The position numbers and the translations under genes are program-made. The notes under the pieces were generated by a model. It was not told the DNA's origin. It worked only from the letters and a program-made list of their open reading frames with translations, and searched no databases. From Pyrenochaeta sp. MPI-SDFR-AT-0127 (taxonomy: Eukaryota > Ascomycota > Dothideomycetes > Pleosporales > Cucurbitariaceae): a stretch of DNA of 64,000 nucleotides. Positions 35,210 through 45,103 of the stretch are shown piece by piece (positions within the stretch are counted from its first letter, which is position 1; each line of letters starts with the position of its first letter). The DNA lies in NCBI GenBank assembly GCA_020747015.1, contig JAGTJM010000099.1, positions 1 to 64,000 of the forward strand, in the 5' to 3' direction.

Positions 35210-35960
35210 GGCGAGGGCGGGCGTCCTCGCAGGGACTCTTATGTCAGACGCGGAGCAAGAGGAGAAAAAAGTAAAAGTAAAAAGTAAAAAAGTAAAACGA
35301 GCAAACGTGGGAGAGAGCGAGAGAGCGGGCAGTGTGTTCAGTTCTGGGATTTTAGCTTGAGTCAAAGATTCCCCAGTGGTCCGCCTATGCTCTGGACGCC
35401 AGTCTGGCCGTGGCTTAACATCAACACCAAGGTGGAGTCGCAGGCGTGTCAGCCGGGCAGCTGATTGGACGCCCTTCCCCACACGCCGAACATCGGAGTC
35501 CTGGATGACACCCGTCAGACTACGCTGGGTACGCCCAGGGCACTGGTTTCAACACCCGCCCGCCCGCAGGGAGAACAGCATGCAAGTCCACGGCCGCGCC
35601 GCAAGTGGCGATGAGCGACGTCGAAGTAAGCTCGACATGAACCCCCCTCTGCCTGCTCTGCACACCACACACGGCTGACCCGGGCGTGTTGGGCACAGTC
35701 GCCATTCCCCGCCGGCCGACTCGAGGCCCGCTGGAGGGCCATGACGACGGCGTAGACGAGTATGCATTCCATTCAGCCGGCATTGCGTCTGTCTGCATCC
35801 CCAGGAAAGAACTGCTGCTGACAAGACGACCACCCCAAACAGTCCCCTCTCAGACACTCTTGTCCCCAGCCTGCCCTCACGTGTCCTGTCCCCCGTCCGT
35901 CAGGACCCCCCCTCGCTGTCCCCCCAACCCCAACATGGCCCTGCCCGTGGCATCGAAGAC
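35210..35960. other. Divergent promoter region of ILV2 and the TRAPPC12-like gene
   Basis: About 750 bp. The ILV2 side carries a pyrimidine-rich leader (on the minus strand, repeated CTTTTTA units near 35270-35300) and the TGAGTCA site. The other side is C-rich just before 35961. Confidence 0.6.
35358..35364. promoter_or_regulatory. Gcn4/CpcA-type box TGAGTCA
   Basis: A palindromic TGAGTCA lies 149 bp upstream of the ILV2 start. This is the general amino-acid-control element bound by Gcn4 and its filamentous homologues, and ILV2 is a classic target. A single site by sequence alone is suggestive only. Confidence 0.55.
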
Positions 35961-37043
35961 ATGCCGTCAAAGGACTTTTCCTTTCTGCAGGACCCGTCGG
36001 CATACCACGTCCTCCCCGCCACAAACGTCCCACCGCCGTTCCTGGCCGCGCCCAACGTGCCCTCCGTCTCATCCCCGCTCGACACACTGCTGCTGTCCGG
36101 GCACTACCGCCTCGCAGCCATAGCCGCCGCGCGCAACATTGTCGCAGCCGCCTCGCCAAGCGACCATGAGACGCTCTTCCACCTTGTCCACGTGCGCCTG
36201 GCCTGTCTCTGTCTCATCCAGGAGCATGCGCTTGCGGCCCAGGAGTCAAAGGTCTTGGGCGATCTGAACAGCGCCTTCTACATGCATCCGCTGACCAATG
36301 CGCACCTCGTGCCCTGGGACCTGCGCCTTCTCGTTGTCCGGCTCGCCGCTCTGGGCTACGGAGAATGGCGCAAGGGCATCATGGGGTACTACGAGCTCGC
36401 CCGCGAGTGCCGCGAGAGAATCGTCAAGGCCCCCCTGGAAGACGAGAAGAAGATCTGGAGATTTCGGCTTCGCGACTGCGGCATCCGCGTCGCCAATGTC
36501 CTGGTGGAAATGGGCGACCTCGAAGGCGCAGGACGACACCTAGGCACCCTGTGCACTTCAGCAGACACATCAGACACCGCCGAGGCGAGAGAAATCCTGC
36601 TCATGGAGACGCTGGTCTGGCTCCGTGTAGGCGATATCCAAGCCGCACGCCGCTGTCTCGCTCGTGCAACCAACACCGCAACGGATGAGCTCGTCGATGG
36701 AACACTCCACGCGCTCATCCACCTCGCAGACTCAGACTACGAAGCTGCAGGCCAATCCTTCCGCACCCTGCACGAGCAATTCCCAGAAGATGCAATGGTA
36801 GCACAGAACCTGGCCGTCTGCCTGCTGTACACGGGCCGGATTGCAGATGCCAGGAATCTGCTGAGTGAACTGGTAGACGAAAGCCCGCCATTTCACTCCC
36901 TAGTCTTCAATCTGAGCACTGTATACGAACTGTGCACCGAGCGAAATAGAGACAAGAAACTGGCTTTGGCTGAAAAGCTTGCCGCAAGAAGGGAAGGCGG
37001 AGGCGTCGGCTGGGAGCTTAGCAGTGCCGACTTCAAACTGTAA
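35961..37043 (+). CDS. TPR protein, TRAPPC12-like
   Basis: Single exon, 360 aa. It opens with MPSKDFSFLQDPSAYH and LDTLLLSGHYRLAAIAAARN, then a series of helical TPR-type pairs to the end: GEWRKGIMGYYELARECRE, VGDIQAARRCLARAT, LADSDYEAAGQSFRTLHEQ and VAQNLAVCLLYTGRIADARN. Order and text fit the TPR half of trafficking protein particle complex subunit 12, a TRAPPIII component in ER-Golgi traffic and autophagy. It lacks the long N-terminus of the animal protein. The start was chosen as the ATG of the conserved opening; an upstream ATG at 35935 is in another frame. TRAPPC12 assignment is by family recall. Confidence 0.8.
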   Translation: MPSKDFSFLQDPSAYHVLPATNVPPPFLAAPNVPSVSSPLDTLLLSGHYRLAAIAAARNIVAAASPSDHETLFHLVHVRLACLCLIQEHALAAQESKVLGDLNSAFYMHPLTNAHLVPWDLRLLVVRLAALGYGEWRKGIMGYYELARECRERIVKAPLEDEKKIWRFRLRDCGIRVANVLVEMGDLEGAGRHLGTLCTSADTSDTAEAREILLMETLVWLRVGDIQAARRCLARATNTATDELVDGTLHALIHLADSDYEAAGQSFRTLHEQFPEDAMVAQNLAVCLLYTGRIADARNLLSELVDESPPFHSLVFNLSTVYELCTERNRDKKLALAEKLAARREGGGVGWELSSADFKL

Positions 37044-37232
37044 AATAGTTGATCCTGGCTCTGATATGCATAATGATAACCTCATTCATTCATTGGTACT
37101 CGCTCATCGCTACCATATGTGAAGATATGAAGATATGAATATATGTATATATATATGTACCTGTTCTACTCAAGCTATCATCAATCGTTATACACTACTA
37201 AACCAATCACTGCTCAATACCACGCCAGTCTT

Positions 37233-37253
37233 AAAAAAAAAGGGGGGGGGGGG
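37233..37253. repeat. Homopolymer A9 followed by G12
   Basis: Nine A then twelve G in direct succession. The exact length may be unreliable because homopolymers are prone to sequencing error. Confidence 0.85.
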
Positions 37254-37560
37254 AATTAAACATTCACAGGGCACCAGTCTATTAGCTACCCACAACATGA
37301 TATGCTCATCAACACCAAACATCAACCTAGCTCAGGTCGCAACTCTGCCTCTATGTAATGCTCGCTTCCGTCCATTCGCAAACAACTAGCCACAAATTGA
37401 GCAGACAAAACATTCAAGCAATGTCCAGGCCTACCTCCGAAGAACCAAAAGGCCCCTGCCAACAAGCACGCGTATCCAAAACCTGGCTTGTTGTTCGGAA
37501 ACCCCCCTCCAGATGCGCCTAGTGTATGAATTGCCGGCCCAGGGGCGGTGCCGCATGGTA

Positions 37561-37587
37561 TAGTAGTGTAGTAGTAGTAGTAGTAGT
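37561..37587. repeat. TAG trinucleotide microsatellite
   Basis: About nine TAG units with one interruption (TAGTAGTG TAG...), in the 3' flank of the DUF7918 gene. Confidence 0.85.
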
Positions 37588-37690
37588 CTTAAAGTAAAGA
37601 TTGTCGCTCGCTGCATGGCGCTGATATCATTTTCAAGTATCGGTAGTCGAGTGCATCATCCAAACGCTCTCTGTAGACGTGTTTCCAGAG

Positions 37691-39504
37691 TCACAACTCC
37701 TCGTCTTCCTCCATCTTGGTCTCTAGGGTCGGTATATTCCCCTCTGAGTTACCTCGGTCTTTCTGGGCGCCTAGTAATGCTTGTCCTAAGCTCTTGCGCA
37801 CATTGTCGTCAAAGCCAGGCAGAGAGGCGCGCTGCTTCTTGAAAGGTGAAGCGATAGAACTCTCGGCGCTTAGCTCGGCAGATGACTTTGTAGCAGATGA
37901 GGATGCTTCTGCTGCTGAAGAAGCACCTGGAACAGGCGTGCCCGAGTGAGGGGATACAGACGAGTCCGCGGTGGGAGACGCTGCAGGGCGACCGAGAGGC
38001 TCGGCGGAGTGTTGACGCTTGAGCTAGAATATGGTTAGCATGATCAACTTCGTCCTGGCCAGTTCTAGCATACCTTAATCTTCCGCACGCCATCAGCAAG
38101 TTCGCCCTGCTTGAGGGCATCCTCAGGAGAGAGCATCCCTTTGCCACTTTCGTCTTTTTCATCATCCAGTTCCTCGATCTTGATGTCATCCTCATCATCT
38201 GCATCGCTGTCCATAGCCTCCAACGTCTTCTGCTTGGACTTGGGCGACGTCTGTGAAGTATCCCGATAACCCCCAAAATTCTTAGTGCCAGCAGCCGCGT
38301 TCAAAGGCTTGAGGCTACCAAAATCAAGCGCCCCTGATTTTCGTCGAGCTGCTGGCGAGACTACTTGGGGAACTTTGTCGGTTTCTAAGATGCCCATCTT
38401 GCGTAGTTGACCTTGAAACGATTAGCTCAAAAAAAAATCCCTGAAAAGGACTCGGAGCCACTACTTACGCTCTCCGCGATACAGGAAAGTAAATACAGCA
38501 TATGGCTTGTCTGGAGGATCTATCCCCGTAACTGTCTGTGTGCTGATAGACTTCGGGTCCAGCGTCTTTGGCTTCGCAAAACTCGTGGTATGGTCAATGT
38601 CTTCGCCCTCGCCACCTCCGTTCTGCTCATCATCGTCGTGTGCATCAAATTGCGGAGAGTACTCGCCGCGCTTGATCTCGCCCGATGCGAGCACACGGAA
38701 CAAAGCAACCTTGATCTGCCCTGCAGCCTCGGGCATGGGAGGCTCGTCGTCAGAGTCCGAGTCGGTCGTGAAGAATTCGTCGTTCCCTGACAGAGCCTCT
38801 ACAGGCGCGTTCTTGTTGTCGCCATAGCGCAGCACGCCATTCCCTGACCCCTTGGAATCTTCTTCGTCGCTGCTCCCGCGCGCTTCTCTTCTCTTCCTTC
38901 GCTTTTTCTCCAAGCGTTGTTTTCTCCGCTCAATCTTTGCGGCTACGTCCTTGTCCTTGCCCTCAAGGTCCAGTCCATTCAGCCATCGCTCGAGGCCAAC
39001 TTCGCGAAAGAGAAACTCGCGCTCTGCAAGGCCCCCGCCTTCTGACTCTGGGACACTGACCCACCGCGAATTCACCCAAGTCTCTTCGCCGCGCCGTAAC
39101 AGGGTCGCAACCTCCTCCTTCGCCCTCCCATCAAAGTATATGTATGCGGCGATTGTCTCGTTTGGCGAGGTGGTGAGGGGTTTGTAGGGAGCTATTGTGG
39201 GACCGTATTTGCCCCGCTCGCCAGTAGAGCCTGGGAGGCCACCAACGATTTTTGCTTTGGGATTGGGCTCTTCATCGGTCGGCTTGGGCGTGGAATAGGG
39301 CACGTGTAGGCCTGGAGTCAGGAGGGTGATTGATATGGCAAAAGTCGACTGCTCTGGCTTGGTAGCGCCCGGCGGTATCTTTGCAGGCGGCACAGATATA
39401 TACGAGTTTATGCGGTGGAATTTCGACTGCTTTTGTATCGAGTATTCCGGGAGAGGCCCCGTGGGACAATGGATCGAAACCGCCAAGCCAAGGAAGGTCG
39501 GCAT
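37691..39504 (-). CDS. DUF7918 domain protein
   Basis: Three exons: 39504-38469, 38411-38074 and 38023-37691, giving 568 aa; introns of 57 and 50 nt begin GTAAGT and GTATGC. Residues 1-185 look like DUF7918, common in filamentous fungi: LPEYSIQKQSKFHRINSYI at the start, FAISITLLTPG, then ETIAAYIYFDGRAKEEV. A basic run follows (ERRKQRLEKKRRKRREARG), likely a nuclear localisation signal, and then acidic stretches (TTDSDSDDEPP; DSDADDEDDIKIEELDDE). A conserved LFRVLASGEIKRGEYSP and FTFLYRGERQLRKMGIL lie between. The role of the domain is not known; the acidic/basic tail suggests a nuclear or chromatin setting. Family name is from memory. Confidence 0.85.
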
Positions 39505-40248
39505 CTTGGACTAGGTATGGCGATGCTTGTGGGGGGATACGGAGGTGGTGCGGAGGGACAGCTGCTCGGCCTTGGCAATCTCGAAATGGAGGCCGGGGCC
39601 CTATCTGCCGTAGAGCTGCCACCGAGGAGGAAGCTGCGCGAGTAAGTGGGCAGAGTTTGAGGGTTACGGGGGGGTGGGATCAGGGAGGATTTGTGGTGTA
39701 GGCGGAGAAGCTTCGGAGCGGAGGTCCTCCACAATCGTTAGACTAGGAGCCAAGCACGGCGGGAGGCACGTTGGCAGCTGACTTTGGGCGGGTTGCTCAA
39801 AGGGAGTCTTTGCGCGTCAACAACCGCTTGTCAGAGCAGAGAGAGCAAAAACAGCGTGTTGTCGTTTGCGATTAGGCTCGACGCTGAATCGATGTTGATC
39901 AAGCGCGGGGTCGTGATTGGGCCATGCTACCGGATCGGCTCCTTTGCATGCCCGTGACTGCATCGCGTCTATCTGTCGGTGAGGTCGGTGAGGTCGGTGA
40001 GTATAGCATTCATCTCAGTTGGATGTCTACACTGCATATGTAATAATTATACTGAGGGCTGGGCACATTGAGGATGGAAGAATGGCTTGGGGTTCGGTCA
40101 GGCTAGCGAAGTGAAAGCTTCTGCTTGATATATTCCCCAATCTCTACATAAAAACCGTTGATTGGTATCGCGCGCAACTAACTCTGGGTATCATCTATGC
40201 CTTAGGCTGTCCTATGAGAGAATGACTCCTGTGCTTCCACTTTGACCA
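39505..40248. other. Intergenic, no gene
   Basis: Promoter of the DUF7918 gene (left) and 3' flank of the SR140-like gene (right). One 9-bp tandem repeat is listed separately. Confidence 0.5.
39975..40001. repeat. Three tandem copies of GTCGGTGAG
   Basis: Three perfect 9-bp units in the intergenic space. Confidence 0.9.
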
Positions 40249-42387
40249 TCACTCTTCGTCCGAAGCAAACATGTCCTCTGCCTTTGGCCGTAACCGACGA
40301 GCACGCGCCGCTGCGGTCTCCCCAGGTATTTCTGGCTCAGGAGCTCGACGGGGCTCTTCGCGAGCTGGAACAGCGGGGATTTCTGATCCACCAGCCGACT
40401 CGGTGATCTCCTCTGGCACGACAGCTGAAGGTGTCTGATTGTCTCCGTCGGCTGCTTTCACGTCGTCTTGGTCGTCGCCCCCGTCGATATCCATTTCCGC
40501 TTCCTCGTTATTGTTGGTGTTATCACTGTCCGCAACAACTTTGCGTACAATATTGCCCTTGCGCTTTCTCTTTTCCGCCAATCGTCTGGCCTGCTCCTCT
40601 TCTTCTTTCTGCCTCTCACGCGCGTTGAATGCCTCGTCAAGATGCTTGAGCGTGGAGTCGTCGAATAGGTGCTCGTCCTGCCAAACCTTCAGAATGGAGT
40701 TGACTTCATCTCTATAGCTTCGTTCTGTCATGCGGCCCATTTCTAGCTGCAGAGGTAGCTGTTCTAGATGCTCAAACACCTTGCAATCCACTAGTTGTGT
40801 GCCAATGGCCAGTCGATACTTGTAGCATACGCCAGACTCCTTGGCTGTGACAAAAAGAACGTCCGAAATGATACGCAGAGCGTTCAGGGTGACTTGGCGG
40901 ACATCAGGGCGTCTGAGATCGTCCTTGCCTTCTGCATCCCCTATTCGGCCCCTTGTGTTGGCGTCTGTCAACTGGAAGGGCTCTATAATGTTTGACGTGA
41001 GAATGTGGACAACCTCGTCCATGCCTTGCGCAGCATGCTCTACTGCAAAAACAGAAATGGCAGCAATATCATCGGCTACAATACTGCCGGGCGGCAGTGA
41101 TGTGAGTAGCCAAAGGAACATTGTTCGCGACCGTGGGCTCATTATGCCATGTCCGTTGTCGACGCGGCCGGGGTAGTTATCACCAACGGGAAGAGGTTTA
41201 TGGTGAGGCTTTTGTTTCTCGTCCTCGTCATCGCTTGAAGCATAATCGTCTCCTGAGTCGAAAGCTCCCAACTCATCGGCGAATTCGTCGGCAAGCGGGT
41301 CTGGGGGCCCGACCCATACACCTTGACGGGCAAATATCTCATCGTTTGCAGTATCACATACTACCTGATGTAACCGCCATCGATAGTATCTGTTGACTGG
41401 GTGTTTCTGGTCGTAGAGCCAAGCGAAGCGTTCTTCGTCTTGGATCTGCGGGTCGTTCATCAACGCAGCTTCGAACTCGATGCCACCAAGTATAACTCCT
41501 TCAATGGTTTGATGAACCAATCTTAGCGTTGCCATATCTGGCGGCTGATTTGCAGTAATAATTAATTGGTCGGTATCGTCGCGTGCCCTATCCCGATTGC
41601 CACCTCCTAGATCTGGTGGAGGCGCATAACCTTTGGGTATATCAGGCGCCTGCCAGCGAGCGCCGAATGGCTCACTACGCTGCGCCGTCTCTACTGTCCG
41701 CCCACCCAAATACCTGTCTAGATGCAAATAATATCCCTTGCCCAAGTATTTCTTGTCATTTAGCCTGTTCATGGCATCGTCCAAGTCTCGCGCGTTGGCG
41801 TCCTTGTCGAATACAACCTTCATAGTCGCGAACGGCCGTCCCTTTGTAGAGGGACCTTGCGGCGGCACCTTTTCGACCTTGGTGACTTTCAGCGATGGAA
41901 ATCCCGAGAACAGCTCTTCAACTCGGCGTGGATCGATTGCTGGTGGAAGATTAGACGCTTTCGCTACCAAGGTCGAGAACACATTTTCTGCCTGCTTTGG
42001 GCCGTCGTGGCCACCAGGACCTGCATGCACTGCGCCTCCGAATCGTGATTGTGTCTGAGATGTAAGTCGTCCTGGAGCAGCTCCAGGTCTTGGAAAGCCG
42101 TCGAGAGGTTCGGGTTCGAGGGTACCGGGGCCGCTCTTCATCGTCCGCTGTCGTCCTGTAAAGTGTCTCTTACTCCCCGTTGGAACGAACACGTCTTCAA
42201 CTGTGGAGACGCGTTCTGATTCTCCAAGGACGCTTTTCTCGCCGCCATGCTCCTCCATAAAGTCGGCCATGACCTTGTCGAGCGCATTCTTCTCTTCTCG
42301 CGCTTTTGCTTCTTCATCCTCTTTGGCTTTCGAGTTCAACTGTGCTTTACTGGCCTTCGCAGCGCCTAGCGAGAATTTGAATGCCAT
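40249..42387 (-). CDS. SR140/U2SURP-like splicing factor (SURP and CID domains)
   Basis: Single exon, 712 aa from MAFKFSLGAAKASK; an in-frame upstream stretch to 42492 is open but unlike the family, so the later ATG was taken. Order: Lys/Glu helix at the N-terminus, RRM-like segment (GRPFATMKVVFDKDANARDL ... KKYLGKGYYLHLDRYLGG, about 190-245), SURP domain at about 300-355 (LRLVHQTIEGVILGG, FAWLYDQKHPVNRYYRWRL), acidic linker, then a CID domain at about 420-570 (SPRSRTMFLWLLTSLPPG; AVEHAAQGMDEVVHILTSNI). The C-terminus is charged with a nuclear signal (AEKRKRKGNIVRK). Proteins of this type bind U2 snRNP and may link splicing to the RNA polymerase II tail. It is divergent with the gene at 42620. 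Confidence 0.92.
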   Translation of the reverse strand: MAFKFSLGAAKASKAQLNSKAKEDEEAKAREEKNALDKVMADFMEEHGGEKSVLGESERVSTVEDVFVPTGSKRHFTGRQRTMKSGPGTLEPEPLDGFPRPGAAPGRLTSQTQSRFGGAVHAGPGGHDGPKQAENVFSTLVAKASNLPPAIDPRRVEELFSGFPSLKVTKVEKVPPQGPSTKGRPFATMKVVFDKDANARDLDDAMNRLNDKKYLGKGYYLHLDRYLGGRTVETAQRSEPFGARWQAPDIPKGYAPPPDLGGGNRDRARDDTDQLIITANQPPDMATLRLVHQTIEGVILGGIEFEAALMNDPQIQDEERFAWLYDQKHPVNRYYRWRLHQVVCDTANDEIFARQGVWVGPPDPLADEFADELGAFDSGDDYASSDDEDEKQKPHHKPLPVGDNYPGRVDNGHGIMSPRSRTMFLWLLTSLPPGSIVADDIAAISVFAVEHAAQGMDEVVHILTSNIIEPFQLTDANTRGRIGDAEGKDDLRRPDVRQVTLNALRIISDVLFVTAKESGVCYKYRLAIGTQLVDCKVFEHLEQLPLQLEMGRMTERSYRDEVNSILKVWQDEHLFDDSTLKHLDEAFNARERQKEEEEQARRLAEKRKRKGNIVRKVVADSDNTNNNEEAEMDIDGGDDQDDVKAADGDNQTPSAVVPEEITESAGGSEIPAVPAREEPRRAPEPEIPGETAAARARRLRPKAEDMFASDEE

Positions 42388-42619
42388 GCTGACGGTGTGC
42401 AAGGCCGGATAAATGCAACGTGGTTTGTGTCGACAAATTAGGATCACGCCGGGCTTCGAGGCTCTCCAGGCACTCGGATGCAGTGATGTCAAAAGTTAAG
42501 GTCGGTGTCATCCCAGTTGCCGATCACTAGTGCGTCCCAAGTTCCGAGGCCGTCTCTGCCTGTGACCCTCTGAGCATCCAACACCATCAGTCTGGATTAA
42601 GGCACAAGCATAGACTACC
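42388..42619. promoter_or_regulatory. Bidirectional promoter, 232 bp
   Basis: The two start codons of the SR140-like gene and the next gene face away from each other across 232 bp, so core promoter elements must be shared or overlapping. No specific motif was identified. Confidence 0.6.
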
Positions 42620-43802
42620 ATGGCCTCAGCGCAAGATGTACAATTATTGCTGCGATTCCTCTCCCAGGATGCCAAAGTCCCTTTGGCGCAGGCGTTAGGC
42701 AAGATCAAAGACCTTCAAGCGGCCAAGCTCGTCACGTAAGCACGTGAACACGCATCGCATGTCAGACGGAGGACCTGACGCGTATAGGGTATCCGATCTA
42801 TCCAAAACCAATATCGAAACTCTCAAATCCATATTTGAAGACGACAAACTAGCGCGACAAGTCCTCAATGCGGCAAAGAGAGTTTCTAAGAAGCGGACAT
42901 CAAGCGATGCTTCAGCTCCCACTCCGTCACCTAAGAAGGCAAAGCCGCTGTACGGCCAAGCCCTCAATCCTGCGGAGCTTGAGGCGTCTCTCGCGCTTCC
43001 CGAACCTGAGCTGGATGAAGAGAAGCTGAAAGCTGCCGTTATTTACACGAACCGCGCCCCTCTAGTGCTAGCATTTACTGTCGCACTACTCAAGCACACT
43101 ATGCCTGACCAACCGATATCAAGTAGATTAAGTCTTGCGCAAGCAGTCACAAGTATGAATAGCAAAAGCAAAGCGATCCATATTGGCATCGAGAGCGGTC
43201 ACGCAGCAGAAGATGAGGGATGGGGCGAAGGCCAACCACTTATCCGAATCATGACCAGAGATATCCGTGTGATGAAGCGATGGGGATATGAGTGGGAGGA
43301 AGAACCTTCGCAAGGCGCAGTAAAAGATTCAACCCAAGAGACACTCAAGTCATCCCAAGACACTATAAAGGAAGAGCCAAAGGACAAGGATCCTGCGCTA
43401 TGGGGCGTCGATTTGGAAGCGCTCAAGAAAGCTAATCAACCTGGTGCAGTTGGGTCATACAAGGGAGCCACAAGCCAGCTGCCGATCTACACAGCTCAGT
43501 CAGCAAGAGCGTACCTGATGAAGGCCTTTGAGACGCCAAAAGTAGAGGGTGCCGCAGCAGGGAAGCGAACAAACACCATGATGGCGACAGAGAAAGCACG
43601 AAACCTCGGCCTTCTATTGGGCGCCCTAGACCTCCTCTATCAGTCATGGGCTCATGTTTTGAGTAAAGAAGAATTGGACAAGCGCGCTTGGGGATGGTAC
43701 GTGCGGGTTCGCCCGGATGTAGCTCATGGACCAGCTGGTTGGGGAGGTAAAGGTGATGTGAAGCTGTCTGATATTCTAGACTTGCGGCGACCTGCGGGCT
43801 AG
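42620..43802 (+). CDS. Conserved fungal protein of unknown function
   Basis: Two exons: 42620-42735 and 42788-43802, giving 376 aa. The 52-nt intron starts GTAAGC, ends GTATAG and rebuilds a continuous helical opening (LLRFLSQDAKVPLAQALGKI, then KLVTVSDLSKTNIETLKSIF). That opening resembles a helix-hairpin-helix-like fold by pattern only. A basic patch (KRVSKKRTSSD, SPKKAKP) suggests nuclear location. Conserved blocks follow: SMNSKSKAIHIGIESGHAAE, EGWGEGQPLIRIMTRDIRVM, KRWGYEWEEE, and a C-terminal GLLLGALDLLYQSWAHVLS with WGWYVRVRPD. I see no methyltransferase or nuclease motif. Shares a promoter with the SR140-like gene. Confidence 0.8.
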
Positions 43803-43952
43803 AGGTCGGTAGACTGGTGAGGCTTTAATACTTCATTGGCCTTGGAAATGCCATTTAGCGCCTAAAAGATCCATGAATTGCTCCAGGCGCCTTATCAGGC
43901 GTTACCATCTGCTGTGTTATTCCTCGCGTGGCCTGAACTCCCCATTCACATC

Positions 43953-44950
43953 TTATTCACTGGGCGCCGATGGACGCCATAATCTCAACGCCGACAAATC
44001 CTCAGCTACGAGGACAGATCTTGGGCTCCCATCCTTCCCCAGAACCTCCCTTTTTTCGAGCCTATACGTCTTCGCAGTCGCCGTATCACTCGCTTTGCAC
44101 TCACGGCGCAGCAGGACACTGTCCCAGCCCGCTGCCCTTGCACCTTCATAGTCCTTCTCGACCTCGTCGCCTACGTATAGTTTCTCAAACTTGTCCAGAG
44201 ACAGGCCTTCATCATTACCTACCAGTGTTTCTTGTAGCATCTCTATGGCAGCATCGAACATCTGACGGTCAGGCTTCTCAACGCCAACGTCATAGCTCAG
44301 TACAACGAAACTGATGTCGTCCTCGAGACAGACTTGTGCGGTGCGCTGATCTGGCGTGCCGATTCGTCTCGGGCCAATCTTAAGACCAAAAGATTCCAGG
44401 ATCCCAGGTACACGGTCATCTGAGTTTGTAACAATGCCGACAACTGTCTTGCTCCATCTCCACGCTGTCTTGTTGTCTGGTTTGTGTGCTGCGTTCTCCT
44501 TGAGCATGTCAAAGAAAGGCTTCACATCATGGTACAGATTGTATCCGTCTCTTGTTGAATACCGCTCTAGCAGATCTGTGACCAATGCTTGCGGGACTTG
44601 TTGGCCTGGTTGGAGAAATTCTTCAAACGTCTTGCGAATCACCTTCTCCTATCAGTACAACGATGATGATTGTTGCAGCATGAAATGCCTACGTTGCCCC
44701 ACCACTTTTCTGCTCCAAGCCCAGTGGCTTTTCCATAGTTTGGGTTACTATTTGATTGTTCCTTGAATGCACGCTTGAATCGAGTAGCGACCATCTGAGG
44801 ATTTTTAGGGTCACCACATTGAATCCCATGTCGAGTTGCTGCTACTGCGTACGCAGATGGTATAGGCACACTAGGTGTGAAGAGTGTCCCAAATGCATCG
44901 AAACAGAGCAGCAGATTCCTCTTTGTGCCTGCTGCTTTCGCGACTGACAT
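43953..44950 (-). CDS. HAD-superfamily hydrolase (HDHD3-like)
   Basis: Two exons: 44950-44693 and 44642-43953, giving 315 aa; the 50-nt intron (GTAGGC ... AGAAG) joins WWGN to VIRKTFEEF. HAD motif I is FDAFGTLF (nucleophile Asp), motif II VGIVTNSDD, motif III Lys in VGVEKPDRQMFDAA, motif IV KLYVGDEVEKDYEGARAAGW. A helical cap lies between motifs I and II, as in subfamily I enzymes. It is probably a phosphatase acting on a small phosphometabolite; the substrate is unknown. The ATG at 44950 is in frame with motif I; an upstream ATG at 45011 is out of frame. It shares a 153-bp divergent promoter with DPM1 and converges on the previous gene with 150 bp between stops. Confidence 0.9.
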
Positions 44951-45103
44951 AGCGGAGGAGAAGGTTGTGGAGGGTGGTGGTCGAAAGGGGGTTAGTGGGT
45001 CCAAGCTCCATTGCGGACACGATCACCTCCGCGATTTCTAGCCCTCAACACCACCTCCCACTGCAGTCGCTCTTTCGCCAGTTCACAACAATCAGAAGCC
45101 AAA
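44951..45103. promoter_or_regulatory. Bidirectional promoter, 153 bp, HAD/DPM1
   Basis: Only 153 bp separate the divergent start codons, so both leaders and core promoters must fit here. The sequence is mixed, with a GT/GA-rich left half and a pyrimidine-rich right half. Confidence 0.6.

Larger units (their letters stand above)
37044..37690. other. Convergent intergenic region, simple repeats only
   Basis: 3' UTRs of two converging genes. It holds ATATG-type repeats near 37130-37160, an A9G12 run and a TAG trinucleotide repeat. No gene. Confidence 0.6.

Noticed and set aside
35210..35482. N-terminal extension of ILV2
   Set aside because: The frame stays open upstream but without an ATG; the targeting sequence begins naturally at 35209.
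42388..42492. 35-residue N-terminal extension of the SR140-like protein
   Set aside because: In frame but unlike the family, and it would use up nearly half of the short divergent promoter.
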